Below are positions 1 through 8,038 of a DNA stretch of 64,000 bases, piece after piece (the first letter of the stretch is position 1; each line of letters opens with the position of its first letter). The translations under genes and the position numbers were made by a program. The notes beneath the pieces are model-generated. The model was not told where the DNA came from, did no database searches, and saw only the letters and a list, made by a program, of their open reading frames with translations. The stretch is from Streptomyces sp. GESEQ-4 (lineage in GTDB: Bacteria; Actinomycetota; Actinomycetes; Streptomycetales; Streptomycetaceae): contig NZ_JAFFSU010000010.1 of the NCBI RefSeq assembly GCF_017948455.1, positions 186,001-250,000 on the forward strand, in the 5' to 3' direction.

Positions 1-330
1 CTCTGAGCCCTTGCCGAGGAAGCCGGAGGCGCCCGCGCGCAGCGACTGCACCACGTAGTCGTCGACCTCGAACGTCGTCAGGATCACCACCCGGACCTGC
101 GCGAGGCTCGGGTCGGCGCCGATCATGCGGGTGGCCGCGAGTCCGTCCGTCCCGGGCATGCGGATGTCCATCAGGACGACGTCGGCCCGCTGCTCCTTGG
201 CCAGCCGGACCGCCTCCGCACCGTCGGACGCCTCGCCCACCACCTCCATGTCGGGCTCGGAGTCGACGAGCACCCGAAAGGCGCTGCGCAGCAGCGCCTG
301 GTCGTCGGCGAGCAGGACACGGATGGTCAT
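1..330 (-). CDS. NarL/FixJ-type response regulator, N-terminal part (runs off the window)
   Basis: Translated on the minus strand from the ATG at 328-330, the first 110 residues form a receiver domain. It begins MTIRVLLADDQ with the acidic pair, has the phospho-acceptor Asp in LMDIRMPG (about residue 54), the Thr in ILTTFE and the Lys in FLGKGSE. The C-terminal part, expected to be a LuxR-type helix-turn-helix, lies outside the window. Its start overlaps the stop of the kinase gene at 327-1547 (ATGA), so the two are translationally coupled and form one two-component system. The stimulus is unknown; the neighbouring psp genes make an envelope-stress role possible but unproven. Confidence 0.93.
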   Translation of the reverse strand, partial: MTIRVLLADDQALLRSAFRVLVDSEPDMEVVGEASDGAEAVRLAKEQRADVVLMDIRMPGTDGLAATRMIGADPSLAQVRVVILTTFEVDDYVVQSLRAGASGFLGKGSE

Positions 331-1547
331 ACGGAGTCCTTCGCTGGGCTGGTGCGGGTCTTGACCGGCAGGATCGCATGCACACGGAAACCGCCGCCGT
401 ACCGGGGACCGGTGGTGAGAGTGCCGCTCAGGGCGCTGACCCGCTCCCGCATCCCGATCAGCCCGTGCCCGCCGCCGGCCTCGGGGGCGTCGTCCTCCCC
501 GGCGCCGTTGTCGAGCACCGTGATCTCGATGTTCTCCCCCACGCGTACGACGCTGACCTCGGCCTTGGCCTCGGTGCCGGCGTGCTTCTGCACATTGGTG
601 AGGGCCTCCTGGATGACGCGGTAGGCGGCCAGGTCGACGGCGGCGGGCAGCACGGTGCCGTGGTCGGCGCGGGCGACCTCGACATGCAGTCCGGCGCTGC
701 GGAAGGTGCCGACGAGCTCGTCCAGGCGGACCAGGCCGGGCGCGGGCTCGGTCGGCGCCTCGGGGTCGTCGGACTGCCGCAACAGGCCGACGGTGGCGCG
801 CAGTTCGTTGAGCGCGGAGCGGCTGGCCTCCCGTACGTGGGCCAGGGCCTCCTTGGCCTGGTCGGGCCGCTTGTCCATGACATGGGCGGCGACTCCGGCC
901 TGCACATTGACGAGCGCGATGTGGTGCGCGACCACGTCATGCAGGTCCCGGGCGATCCGCAGCCGCTCCTCGGCGACCCGGCGGCGGGCCTCCTCCTCAC
1001 GGGTGCGCTCGGCCCGCTCGGCGCGCTCCCGTATGGCGTGCACGACCGCGCGCCGGCTGCGGACCGCGTCGCCCGCGGTGGCGCCGATACCGGTCCAGGC
1101 GAGGACGCCGAGGTTTTCCTGCGCGTACCAGGGAAGCGGGCCGGCGAGCATCGCGGAGGCCGTCAGCACGGTCATGGTGAGCAGGCCGACGCGCCAGGTG
1201 GTGTGCCGGTCGGTGCTGGCGGCGACGGTGTAGAGCGCGATGACCGCGGACATGGCGACGGGGGCGCGCGGGTCGCCGGTGACGGACTCGATGAGCGCGA
1301 AGGTGCCGGTGACGGCGAGGACCGTCTTGGGGGCGCGGCGCCGGAAGACCAGGGCGGCGGCGCCGAGCGTGATGAGGACCAGGCTGAGGGTGTCGGGGGT
1401 GCGCAGGCTCCAGGTGACGCTGTCCTTGCCACGCGGGTCCACGAAGGAGCCGGCCACCATGCAGGCGAGCACGGCTGCCGCGAGCGCCGCGTCGAGCGCC
1501 AGCGGGTGCGTGGTCAGCCACTGCCGGGCGCGGTCGATGCTGCTCAC
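327..1547 (-). CDS. Two-component sensor histidine kinase, HisKA_3 type
   Basis: 406 residues. The N-terminal half is a membrane sensor with several hydrophobic stretches between about residues 15 and 160 and no large extracellular domain. An Arg/Glu-rich linker follows. The dimerisation/phospho-acceptor segment carries the motif RDLHDVVAHH (His near residue 204). The ATPase domain has the N box in IQEALTNVQKHA and the G box in GHGLIGMRERV. This is the usual layout of actinobacterial NarL-type kinases that phosphorylate a co-transcribed regulator, here the gene whose start overlaps its stop. A hairpin at 1565-1584 separates it from the upstream pspAA gene, so it may have its own promoter. Confidence 0.93.
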   Translation of the reverse strand: MSSIDRARQWLTTHPLALDAALAAAVLACMVAGSFVDPRGKDSVTWSLRTPDTLSLVLITLGAAALVFRRRAPKTVLAVTGTFALIESVTGDPRAPVAMSAVIALYTVAASTDRHTTWRVGLLTMTVLTASAMLAGPLPWYAQENLGVLAWTGIGATAGDAVRSRRAVVHAIRERAERAERTREEEARRRVAEERLRIARDLHDVVAHHIALVNVQAGVAAHVMDKRPDQAKEALAHVREASRSALNELRATVGLLRQSDDPEAPTEPAPGLVRLDELVGTFRSAGLHVEVARADHGTVLPAAVDLAAYRVIQEALTNVQKHAGTEAKAEVSVVRVGENIEITVLDNGAGEDDAPEAGGGHGLIGMRERVSALSGTLTTGPRYGGGFRVHAILPVKTRTSPAKDSV

Positions 1548-1564
1548 GGTCGCAACAGTACGTC

Positions 1565-1584
1565 CTGGGGGCTGCCGCCCCCAG
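1565..1584 (-). terminator. GC-rich hairpin between pspAA and the kinase gene
   Basis: Eight-base perfect stem CTGGGGGC / GCCCCCAG around a four-base loop, just after the pspAA stop on the minus strand. There is no T-run, as is common in high-GC actinobacteria. It could end or attenuate the pspA-pspAA transcript. The sequence also resembles a small repeat found widely in Streptomyces intergenic regions, so it may be a repeat rather than a dedicated terminator. Confidence 0.5.
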
Positions 1585-1593
1585 ACCCCCGCG

Positions 1594-1872
1594 TCAGCCC
1601 GGGATCAAACCGTCGTCGCTCAGCATCTCCCGGACCTCCTCCAGTGTCGCGTCCGGGGACGGGAGGATCAGTTCCGAGGGTTCCAGGGAGTCGTCCGGCA
1701 GGGGTTCACCCAGTTCGCGGACCTTCTGGAGGAGGGCGTGGAGAGTGGCGCGGAAGCCCGGTCCGTCGCCGCTCTCCATCTCCCGAAGAAGTTCGTCGTC
1801 CAGCTTGTTCAGCTCGGTGAAGTGGCTGTCGGCCAGCCTCACCTGCCCCTCCCCCATGATCCGTACGATCAT
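1594..1872 (-). CDS. pspAA: PspA-associated protein PspAA
   Basis: 92 residues beginning MIVRIMGEGQVRL. This matches the small PspAA family that lies directly downstream of pspA in actinobacteria and other bacteria with reduced Psp systems. It is acidic, with no signal peptide or membrane segment, so it is probably cytoplasmic. It starts 21 bases after the pspA stop and is surely co-transcribed with it. PspAA is thought to work with PspA in the envelope-stress response, but no biochemical activity is established that I can name. The ATG at 1870-1872 is the natural start. Confidence 0.85.
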   Translation of the reverse strand: MIVRIMGEGQVRLADSHFTELNKLDDELLREMESGDGPGFRATLHALLQKVRELGEPLPDDSLEPSELILPSPDATLEEVREMLSDDGLIPG

Positions 1873-1893
1873 GTCGCCCTCCGTATGTGGCGA

Positions 1894-2688
1894 TTACTGC
1901 TTGTCGAAGCGCGGGGTGTCCTGCGGCTGCTGCTGGGACTGCGACTGCTCCTTGCCGCCCTCGATGGCCTGCTGCGACGAGGGACCGCCGGCCAGCTCGG
2001 CCTTCATGCGCTGCAGTTCCAGCTCTACATCCGTACCACCGGAGAGGCGGTCCAGCTCGGCCTGGATGTCGTCCTTGTGCATACCGGACTGGTCGTCGAG
2101 GGCGCCGGAGGCCAGAAGTTCGTCGATCGCGCCGGCGCGGGCCTGGAGCTGCGCGGTCTTGTCCTCGGCACGCTGGATGGCCATGCCGACGTCGCCCATC
2201 TCCTCGGAGATGCCGGAGAAGGCCTCGCCGATCCGGGTCTGGGCCTGGGCCGCGGTGTAGGTGGCCTTGATGGTCTCCTTCTTCGTACGGAAGGCGTCGA
2301 CCTTGGCCTGGAGGCGCTGGGCTGCCAGGGTGAGCTTCTCCTCCTCGCCCTGGAGAGTCGCGTGCTGCGTCTCGAGGTCCGTCACCTGCTGCTGGAGGGC
2401 GGCACGGCGGGACAGCGCCTCACGCGCCAGGTCCTCGCGGCCGAGGGCGAGCGCCTTGCGGCCCTGGTCCTCCAGCTTGGAGGACTGCGACTGGAGCTGG
2501 TTGAGCTGCAACTCCAGGCGCTTGCGCGAGGTCGCCACGTCGGCGACGCCGCGGCGGACCTTCTGGAGCAGCTCCAGCTGCTTCTGGTACGAGTAATCGA
2601 GGGTTTCGCGCGGGTCCTCGGCCCGGTCAAGGGCCTTGTTCGCCTTCGCGCGGAAGATCATCCCCATACGCTTCATGACACCGCTCAT
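1894..2688 (-). CDS. pspA: PspA/IM30 (Vipp1) family membrane-stress protein
   Basis: 264 residues starting MSGVMKRMGMIFRAKANKAL. An N-terminal amphipathic helix is followed by a long, nearly uninterrupted alpha-helical coiled coil (about residues 25-220), then a Gln/Ser-rich tail. This is the PspA/IM30 fold, an ESCRT-III-related protein that oligomerises on the inner face of the membrane and protects it during stress. The motif AEDPRETLDYSYQKQ near residue 25 is typical. It is the first gene of a pspA-pspAA unit. The third partner, pspAB, is not here but at 41.7 kb beside htpX. Confidence 0.93.
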   Translation of the reverse strand: MSGVMKRMGMIFRAKANKALDRAEDPRETLDYSYQKQLELLQKVRRGVADVATSRKRLELQLNQLQSQSSKLEDQGRKALALGREDLAREALSRRAALQQQVTDLETQHATLQGEEEKLTLAAQRLQAKVDAFRTKKETIKATYTAAQAQTRIGEAFSGISEEMGDVGMAIQRAEDKTAQLQARAGAIDELLASGALDDQSGMHKDDIQAELDRLSGGTDVELELQRMKAELAGGPSSQQAIEGGKEQSQSQQQPQDTPRFDKQ

Positions 2689-2976
2689 GGGCTTCGCGCG
2701 CCCCCTTCTGACGGACTACATCCAGCTCCTGCGACAGAACCCACAGTACGGGCCCTGCATCCATTACCGCACTGTTCGGGGACGGATGCGCTCATCCCCA
2801 AGGACGACTGCGTTCGGCCCTGCTCCGGCGTAGGGAGTAGGTGACCCCTGAGAGTCACCCCTGAGATCGAACCCCGGGAGCAGCGCCCCTTCTGTCCCCA
2901 CTAATACGACTGGTGTTGCCGGATCGTTCCCCGTGGGGCTGGGGTCCATGCCCAAGACCCCGTACCCTTGGGTTTT

Positions 2977-3576
2977 GTGTTCCGTAGCCGTGCCAAGGAT
3001 GAGAAGGCCGCGAACGCCGACCAGGCGTCGCTGACCGACTCCACTCAGACCCGTGACCCGCAGGCCCCGAAGGGCAGGCCCACTCCCAAGCGGAGTGAGG
3101 CCCAGTCCCAGCGCCGCAGCGTCGCCAATACGTCGATGACCCGCAAGGACGCCGCCAAGCGTCAGCGCGAGGAGCGCCGTGCCGCCCTGGACAAGCAGCG
3201 CCAGGCGCTGGCCGGCGGCGACGAGCGCTATCTGCCCGCGCGTGACAAGGGGCCGGTGCGCAGGTTCGCCCGGGACTTCATCGACTCGCGGTTCAACGTC
3301 GCCGAGTTCTTCCTGCCGATGGCTGTGGTCATCCTCGTGCTGAGCATGGTGCGGGTGGCCTCGTTGCAGAACATCGCGCTGCTGCTGTGGCTGGTCGTGA
3401 TCGTGCTGATCGTGCTCGACTCGTTCGCCACCGGTTACCGCCTGAAGAAGGGTCTCGCCGAGCGCTTCCCGGACGAGAACAAGCGCGGCGCCGTCGCCTA
3501 CGCGCTGATGCGCTCTCTCCAGATGCGCCGGCTCCGGCTGCCGAAGCCGCAGGTCAAGCGCGGGGAGCGGCCCTGA
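2977..3576 (+). CDS. DUF3043 membrane protein
   Basis: 199 residues from the GTG at 2977 (MFRSRAKDEK), chosen over the TTG three codons upstream because family members usually begin this way. The first half is charged and disordered (Lys/Arg/Gln-rich). Two adjacent hydrophobic helices follow near residues 110-150, then a basic tail ending in VKRGERP. This is the actinobacteria-specific DUF3043 family; its function is unknown. Its stop is overlapped by the apparent start of the following methyltransferase gene, which suggests co-translation. Confidence 0.85.
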   Translation: MFRSRAKDEKAANADQASLTDSTQTRDPQAPKGRPTPKRSEAQSQRRSVANTSMTRKDAAKRQREERRAALDKQRQALAGGDERYLPARDKGPVRRFARDFIDSRFNVAEFFLPMAVVILVLSMVRVASLQNIALLLWLVVIVLIVLDSFATGYRLKKGLAERFPDENKRGAVAYALMRSLQMRRLRLPKPQVKRGERP

Positions 3577-4364
3577 CCGGCACGGCTTCGTTCTCGGGGG
3601 GCGCGGCGGATGCCTGGCTGAGCAAGCTGGGCGGCCTGCGTGACGTCGTACGCCAGGAGCTGGTGGCCCGCCAGCTCGACGAGCAGATAGCCGGCCGGTT
3701 CCCGGTCGGGCGGCGGCTCCGGGTACTCGATGTGGGGATGGGCCAGGGCACGCAGGCGCTGCGGCTGGCCCGGGCCGGACATCAGGTGACCGGGGTCGAA
3801 CAGGATCCGAAGATGATCTCCGTGGCGCGGGAGGCCCTGTCCGCCGAGCCGGAGGGGATCCGGGAGCGGATGCGGATCGTCGAGGGCGACGGCCGTGACA
3901 CCGGCGTGCACTTCCTGCCGGGCAGCTTCGACGTGGTGTTGTGTCATGGCGTGCTCATGTACGTCGACGATCCCGACCCGCTGCTGGCGGGGCTGGCCCG
4001 GATGCTCGCCCAGGGCGGTCTGCTGTCGCTGCTGGTGCGCAACGCGGACGCGCTGGCGATGCGGGCCGGCCTGTCCGGCGACTGGGCGGGCGCACTGGCC
4101 GCCTTCGACACGGTCTCCTACCGGAACCGGCTCGGGCTCAACGTCCGTGCGGACCGGCTGGACGCGCTGACCGGGACGCTGGCCGGGATCGGGGCACCGC
4201 TGCACGCCTGGTACGGCGTGCGGGTCTTCACGGACACGGCTGCCGACGGGGCGGAGGCGCCGGGCGACGTTGACGCGCTGCTGGCTGCGGAGGAGCGGGC
4301 CGGGCGGACGGATCCGTATCGGCGGGTGGGGGCGTTGCTGCATTTGTGTGGGGTGCGGGGGTAA
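3573..4364 (+). CDS. Class I SAM-dependent methyltransferase
   Basis: About 263 residues. The SAM-binding motif I is clear in VLDVGMGQGTQALRLA, motif II as VEQDPKM, and motif IV in FDVVLCHGVLMYV; the rest resembles the SmtA/UbiE group. The substrate cannot be told from sequence. The start is a problem: no ATG, GTG or TTG lies between the DUF3043 stop and the conserved core. The best fit is a CTG at 3573-3575 that overlaps the upstream stop (CTGA), with GGGGAG about six bases upstream. The only conventional in-frame alternative is a GTG at 3387, deep inside the upstream gene. Confidence 0.8.
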   Translation: MTGTASFSGGAADAWLSKLGGLRDVVRQELVARQLDEQIAGRFPVGRRLRVLDVGMGQGTQALRLARAGHQVTGVEQDPKMISVAREALSAEPEGIRERMRIVEGDGRDTGVHFLPGSFDVVLCHGVLMYVDDPDPLLAGLARMLAQGGLLSLLVRNADALAMRAGLSGDWAGALAAFDTVSYRNRLGLNVRADRLDALTGTLAGIGAPLHAWYGVRVFTDTAADGAEAPGDVDALLAAEERAGRTDPYRRVGALLHLCGVRG

Positions 4365-4417
4365 GCGCGCCGGTCGAGGTGCCGCGATGGGTCGATTGGC
4401 GTCTGCGGGTCCGTTGT

Positions 4418-4453
4418 GGCTGGTCGCGCAGTTCCCCGCGCCCCTTTGGGGCG
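4418..4453. repeat. Streptomyces-type intergenic repeat, copy 1
   Basis: Matches the unit seen elsewhere in the window (GGCTGGTCGCGCAG followed by TTCCCCGCGCCCC and a short CCCC/GGGG hairpin). It lies between the methyltransferase and protease genes. Other copies are near 5888, 15481, 19004, 22768, 22831, 26925, 31385 and 59165. The terminal CGCCCC...GGGGCG stem could act as a weak terminator. Confidence 0.85.
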
Positions 4454-4511
4454 CTGCCCGTTCGGGTCAATAGCAGGGGACGGGCTTTCACCCCGACGTG
4501 AGACTCGGGGC

Positions 4512-5561
4512 ATGGACGCTTTCCGTATTCGTGGCCTGGCGCTCGTGTGCTCCCTGGTCATCATCACCGGCTGTTCCGGGTCCGCTGAGTCCTCGGGGTC
4601 CAGGAAGACCACCACGCAGGCCGCCATGCCGGCCGTGGACAGTGAGTTGCAGGACGCCTACACGAAGGTGATCAAGGACGTGCTGCCGTCGGTCGTGCAG
4701 ATCCAGGCCCGGAACGATCTGGGCTCCGGCGTGGTGTACGACGACCAGGGCCACATCGTCACCAACGCGCATGTCGTCGGGGACGAGAAGACGTTCCAGG
4801 TGACGACCGCCAACAGCGAGGACGTGCTGACCGCGAGGCTCGTCTACGCGTACCCGGACCAGGATCTCGCCGTCATCAAGCTGAACGACGTACCGGACGG
4901 GCTCAAGGCCGCAAAGTTCGGGGACTCCGCGAAGGTCGAGGTCGGGCAGATCGTCCTCGCGATGGGCTCGCCGCTCGGGCTGTCGTCGAGCGTGACGCAG
5001 GGGATCGTGTCGGCGACCGGACGGACCGTCAGCGAGGGGCGGACCGGCGGCGGTACGGGTGCGACCATCGCGAACATGGTGCAGACGTCGGCCGCCATCA
5101 ACCCCGGCAACAGCGGCGGCGCCCTGGTGAACCTCGACGGCGAGGTCATCGGCATCCCGACGCTCGCCGCCACCGACCCCAACGTCGGGGACGCCGCGGC
5201 GCCCGGCATCGGGTTCGCGATTCCCGCGTCGATGGTGAAGACGGTCGCCGACCAGATCATCAAAGACGGCAAGGTGACGGACTCGGGCCGGGCCGCGCTC
5301 GGCATCACCGGCCGTACGGTCGTCGACGCCGACTACCAGGTCGCCGGGGTCGCGGTCGTCGCGGTGACGAGCGGCGGGGCGGCCGATCAGGCGGGCCTGG
5401 AGGCCGGGGACATCATCACCCAGCTCGGCGACACCGACATCACGACCATCACCTCGTTGTCGGAGGCGCTGGCCAGGCAGAAGCCGGGTGACAAGACGAC
5501 GGTGACGTTCACGCGCAACGACGCCGAGAAGACGGTGGATGTGACGCTGGGTGAGCAGTGA
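4512..5561 (+). CDS. HtrA/DegP-like serine protease, lipoprotein, with PDZ domain
   Basis: 349 residues from ATG 4512. The signal peptide ends in a lipobox (VIITGC), so the mature protein should be a membrane-anchored lipoprotein outside the cell membrane. The trypsin-like domain (about residues 55-235) has the catalytic His in TNAHVVG, Asp in PDQDLAVIKL and Ser in INPGNSGGAL. A PDZ domain follows (about 250-345; GGAADQAGLEAGD). It is a complete HtrA protease, expected to degrade or refold damaged exported proteins. A repeat copy lies just upstream and there is no sign of an operon with the methyltransferase. Confidence 0.93.
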   Translation: MDAFRIRGLALVCSLVIITGCSGSAESSGSRKTTTQAAMPAVDSELQDAYTKVIKDVLPSVVQIQARNDLGSGVVYDDQGHIVTNAHVVGDEKTFQVTTANSEDVLTARLVYAYPDQDLAVIKLNDVPDGLKAAKFGDSAKVEVGQIVLAMGSPLGLSSSVTQGIVSATGRTVSEGRTGGGTGATIANMVQTSAAINPGNSGGALVNLDGEVIGIPTLAATDPNVGDAAAPGIGFAIPASMVKTVADQIIKDGKVTDSGRAALGITGRTVVDADYQVAGVAVVAVTSGGAADQAGLEAGDIITQLGDTDITTITSLSEALARQKPGDKTTVTFTRNDAEKTVDVTLGEQ

Positions 5562-5602
5562 GGAGGGGCGGCCGGTTCACGGTCGCCCCTCCCCCGTCCG
5601 TC

Positions 5603-5815
5603 TTACGCGTCCGTGGCGTGCAGGCTCATCGGGCCGTAGATCTCCGTGGCGTCCTCGAACAGGCGTACCTGGTCCGCACCGCCGGCGAGCAGGTCTTTCC
5701 AGTACTCGCCTAGCCAGGACTCGGCGTCGCCCTGTGTGGTGAACTCCTCGGGCTGCACTGCGGGCTGGACCTCCGCGCCGTCGGACTTCTCGAATCGCCA
5801 CGTCCATAGGGCCAT
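5603..5815 (-). CDS. Small conserved hypothetical protein
   Basis: 70 residues beginning MALWTWRFEKSDG; acidic, no signal or membrane segment. A good ribosome site (GGGAGG) lies seven bases before the ATG at 5813-5815, and base composition is gene-like, which supports a real gene. I recognise no domain. It converges on the protease gene with only about 40 bases between the stops. Confidence 0.75.
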   Translation of the reverse strand: MALWTWRFEKSDGAEVQPAVQPEEFTTQGDAESWLGEYWKDLLAGGADQVRLFEDATEIYGPMSLHATDA

Positions 5816-5887
5816 GTGCGCCTCCCGTGTTTGAGCGGTTACGGAGCAGAAGCGTATGCGGTTGTTCGTTGTGTGCGGCTCGGTGGG

Positions 5888-5921
5888 GGCTGGTCGCGCA
5901 GTTCCCCGCGCCCCTTAACGG
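5888..5921. repeat. Streptomyces-type intergenic repeat, copy 2
   Basis: Same orientation and core as copy 1 (GGCTGGTCGCGCAG then TTCCCCGCGCCCC), located between the small minus-strand gene and cobU. It probably contains no promoter for cobU, whose start is 47 bases further on. Confidence 0.85.
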
Positions 5922-5967
5922 CGTCTCCGTCACGCAAGATCAGCAGAGACCGGCGAAAATCAACTTC

Positions 5968-7170
5968 GTGGACGTGACTCTGCTCGGTACCGGTGCCCCC
6001 GCGGGGCTGCCCCGCCCCGAATGCCCCTGTGCGGTGTGTGCTGCCGCGCTCGGGCACGATGCGCGGGCGGCTACCGCGTTGCTCGTGGACGGGGTGCTGT
6101 TGATGGATCTGACGCCCGGTGCCGGCTTTGCCGCCGCTCGGGCCGGGCGGTCGCTCGGGGGGGTGCGGCAGGTGTTGTTGTCGCATCCGCATGATGGGCC
6201 GGCCGTGGATGTGCCGGCGGGGGTGCCGGGGCCGGGGCGGGTGCCGGACGGGCGGGAGTTGGCGTTGTTGACGGGGCATCGGGTGCGGGCCGTGGCGATG
6301 GACGCGGGCGGTACGGGGTATGCGGTGACCGCGCCGGACGGGCACCGGCTGCTGTATGTGCCGCCGGGCAGTGCGCCGGCCGGGCTGGAGGAGGGGAACG
6401 GCGAGGCGTACGACATGGTCGTGGCCGATGTCGTGGGGCGGCCGGACGCGTTGGCACGGTTGCGGGCGGTGGGGGCGGTCGGGCCGACGACGGATGTCAT
6501 CGCCGTACATCTAGATCATGACGTTCCGCCGGGGAGAGAGCTGCGGCGACGGCTCGCGGCGGCCGGGGCGCGGGCCGTGCCGGACGGGACGACGCTGGTC
6601 GTGGGGGTGTATGAGGACGTACCGGATGTGCCGCGGCGGACGCTGGTGCTGGGCGGGGCGCGGTCGGGGAAGTCCGTGGAGGCCGAGCGGCGGCTGGAGG
6701 CGTTTCCCGATGTGCTGTATGTCGCCACCGGCGGGACGCGGGACGAGGACAGCGAGTGGGCCGCGCGGGTGGCCGCGCATCGGGAGCGGCGGCCGGGGTC
6801 CTGGCGTACGGCGGAGACGTGTGACCTGGTGCCGTTGCTGGCGGCCGACGGGGCGCCGTTGCTGATCGACTGTCTGTCGCTGTGGCTGACGGATGCGATG
6901 GACTCCGTCGGGGCGTGGGACGACGCGGTGTGGGCCGACGGGGGTGAGCGGGCCTTGCGGGAGCGGGTGCGGGAGTTGACCGGGGCGGTGCGGGCGTCGC
7001 GGAGGACCGTTGTCGCCGTGTCGAACGAGGTGGGGTCGGGGATCGTGCCGGCCACCGCATCCGGGCGGCGGTACCGGGACGAGTTGGGGCGGTTGAACGC
7101 GGCATTCGCGGGCGAGTGCGAGCAGGTGCTGCTTGTGGTGGCGGGGCAGGCGGTGGTGTTGCGGGGGTGA
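5968..7170 (+). CDS. cobU: Adenosylcobinamide kinase / adenosylcobinamide-phosphate guanylyltransferase fused to an N-terminal MBL-like domain
   Basis: About 400 residues from GTG 5968 (GTG 5974 is an alternative). Residues about 225-400 form the CobU/CobP domain: P-loop GGARSGKS, then YVATGGTRDEDSEW, the segment LLIDCLSLWLTD and VSNEVGSGIVP. It phosphorylates adenosylcobinamide and transfers GMP to make adenosylcobinamide-GDP for CobS. Residues 1-215 look like a shortened metallo-beta-lactamase-type domain (VDVTLLGTGAPAG; LSHPHDGPA; VHLDHD), but the usual HxHxDH metal motif is incomplete, so catalysis by that half is doubtful. cobT and cobS nearby supply the other steps. Confidence 0.88.
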   Translation: MDVTLLGTGAPAGLPRPECPCAVCAAALGHDARAATALLVDGVLLMDLTPGAGFAAARAGRSLGGVRQVLLSHPHDGPAVDVPAGVPGPGRVPDGRELALLTGHRVRAVAMDAGGTGYAVTAPDGHRLLYVPPGSAPAGLEEGNGEAYDMVVADVVGRPDALARLRAVGAVGPTTDVIAVHLDHDVPPGRELRRRLAAAGARAVPDGTTLVVGVYEDVPDVPRRTLVLGGARSGKSVEAERRLEAFPDVLYVATGGTRDEDSEWAARVAAHRERRPGSWRTAETCDLVPLLAADGAPLLIDCLSLWLTDAMDSVGAWDDAVWADGGERALRERVRELTGAVRASRRTVVAVSNEVGSGIVPATASGRRYRDELGRLNAAFAGECEQVLLVVAGQAVVLRG

Positions 7171-7181
7171 GCCGGGGTGGC

Positions 7182-7898
7182 TCAGGACTTGCGGGCGATG
7201 AGTCTGTAGGTGGTGGAGAAGCGGGTGCGGCTCAGGGGTGGGGAGAGGGTGCAGCCGCGGGATTCCAGTTCCGTGCGGAGGTTGTCCTGGGGGATCAGAT
7301 GGGTGTGGCCCGGGTGGGTCTGGGGGCGCCATCGCCTGCCCAGGAGGGTGGCGAGCGCGGACCGCGGGTCGGGGGCCTCGATCACCAGGTGGCCCCCGCT
7401 GCGGAGAAGCGTGAGCGCGGCCTGGAGTTCCGCACGGGGGTCGGACGTGTGGTGCAGATGGTTGAGGAGGCTGACCACGTCGTAGCGCCCGCGGAGGATG
7501 GTCGTGATGTGCGGGTCCGGCAGGTTGCCCACGTAGGCCTCTTCGACGCGGTCCGCCGTGCGTGCCCGCACCACCAGCGGGCTGGGGTCCAGTCCGTCGA
7601 AGGACGTGTACGGGAAGACCTCCCGCGCCGTTTCCGGGAAGCCGGCGTCGCGTGTGCCCACGTCCAGCCAGCTCTCCGGCTCGGGCCTCAGGCGCAGCAT
7701 CGCGCGGGCGGTGAGGCGGTGTTGGCGGCGGGTCGCGGAACAGGGCTTGACGTGTTCTTCCAACAGCCTGTCCTCGACCGGGCGTTGGGGGTTCTGGAAC
7801 ACGTGCGCGCAGTCCTGGCACTCGTCCACGGTTCTCGTACGGGCGCGGAGCTGTTTCGAACCGCACCACGGGCAGTCGTCGCGGCGTGCGGGTGGCAT
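7182..7898 (-). CDS. Class I SAM-dependent methyltransferase with N-terminal zinc ribbon
   Basis: 238 residues from the ATG at 7896-7898, chosen because a strong AGGGGAG site sits upstream; longer reading frames have none. The N-terminus carries a four-cysteine knuckle (DDCPWCGSK ... DECQDCAHVF), the arrangement of methyltransferases with an attached zinc ribbon. The SAM domain follows (LDVGTRDAGFPETA, then YDVVSLLNHLHHT and LVIEAPDP). The substrate is unknown; such proteins often modify sugars or natural products. It is convergent with cobU (11 bases between stops) and divergent from cobT. Confidence 0.85.
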   Translation of the reverse strand: MPPARRDDCPWCGSKQLRARTRTVDECQDCAHVFQNPQRPVEDRLLEEHVKPCSATRRQHRLTARAMLRLRPEPESWLDVGTRDAGFPETAREVFPYTSFDGLDPSPLVVRARTADRVEEAYVGNLPDPHITTILRGRYDVVSLLNHLHHTSDPRAELQAALTLLRSGGHLVIEAPDPRSALATLLGRRWRPQTHPGHTHLIPQDNLRTELESRGCTLSPPLSRTRFSTTYRLIARKS

Positions 7899-8038
7899 GG
7901 GCGGCTCCCCTGAGGACGTACGACATTCCACTGCAAAACGGAACGTATGGGATCGCGATCTTGGGCGCAATGACGTCATGTGCGCGTGGTGGCGATGTGG
8001 CGCCGGTCCGTTCGATCGGGGCCGGTACTGTTCGGCGA

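Noticed and set aside
378..1820. Long plus-strand open frame opposite the sensor kinase
   Set aside because: It is the antisense shadow of the kinase gene, as expected with 70%+ GC; the kinase motifs are unmistakable on the minus strand. Similar long shadows opposite sucB, aceE, pepA, glnA and the DUF1996 gene were rejected for the same reason.
7922..7960. TTCC-N10-GGAA and GATCGCGATC between the methyltransferase gene and cobT as operators
   Set aside because: The arms are short and such palindromes occur by chance in high-GC DNA; no regulator is adjacent. Not listed as a feature.
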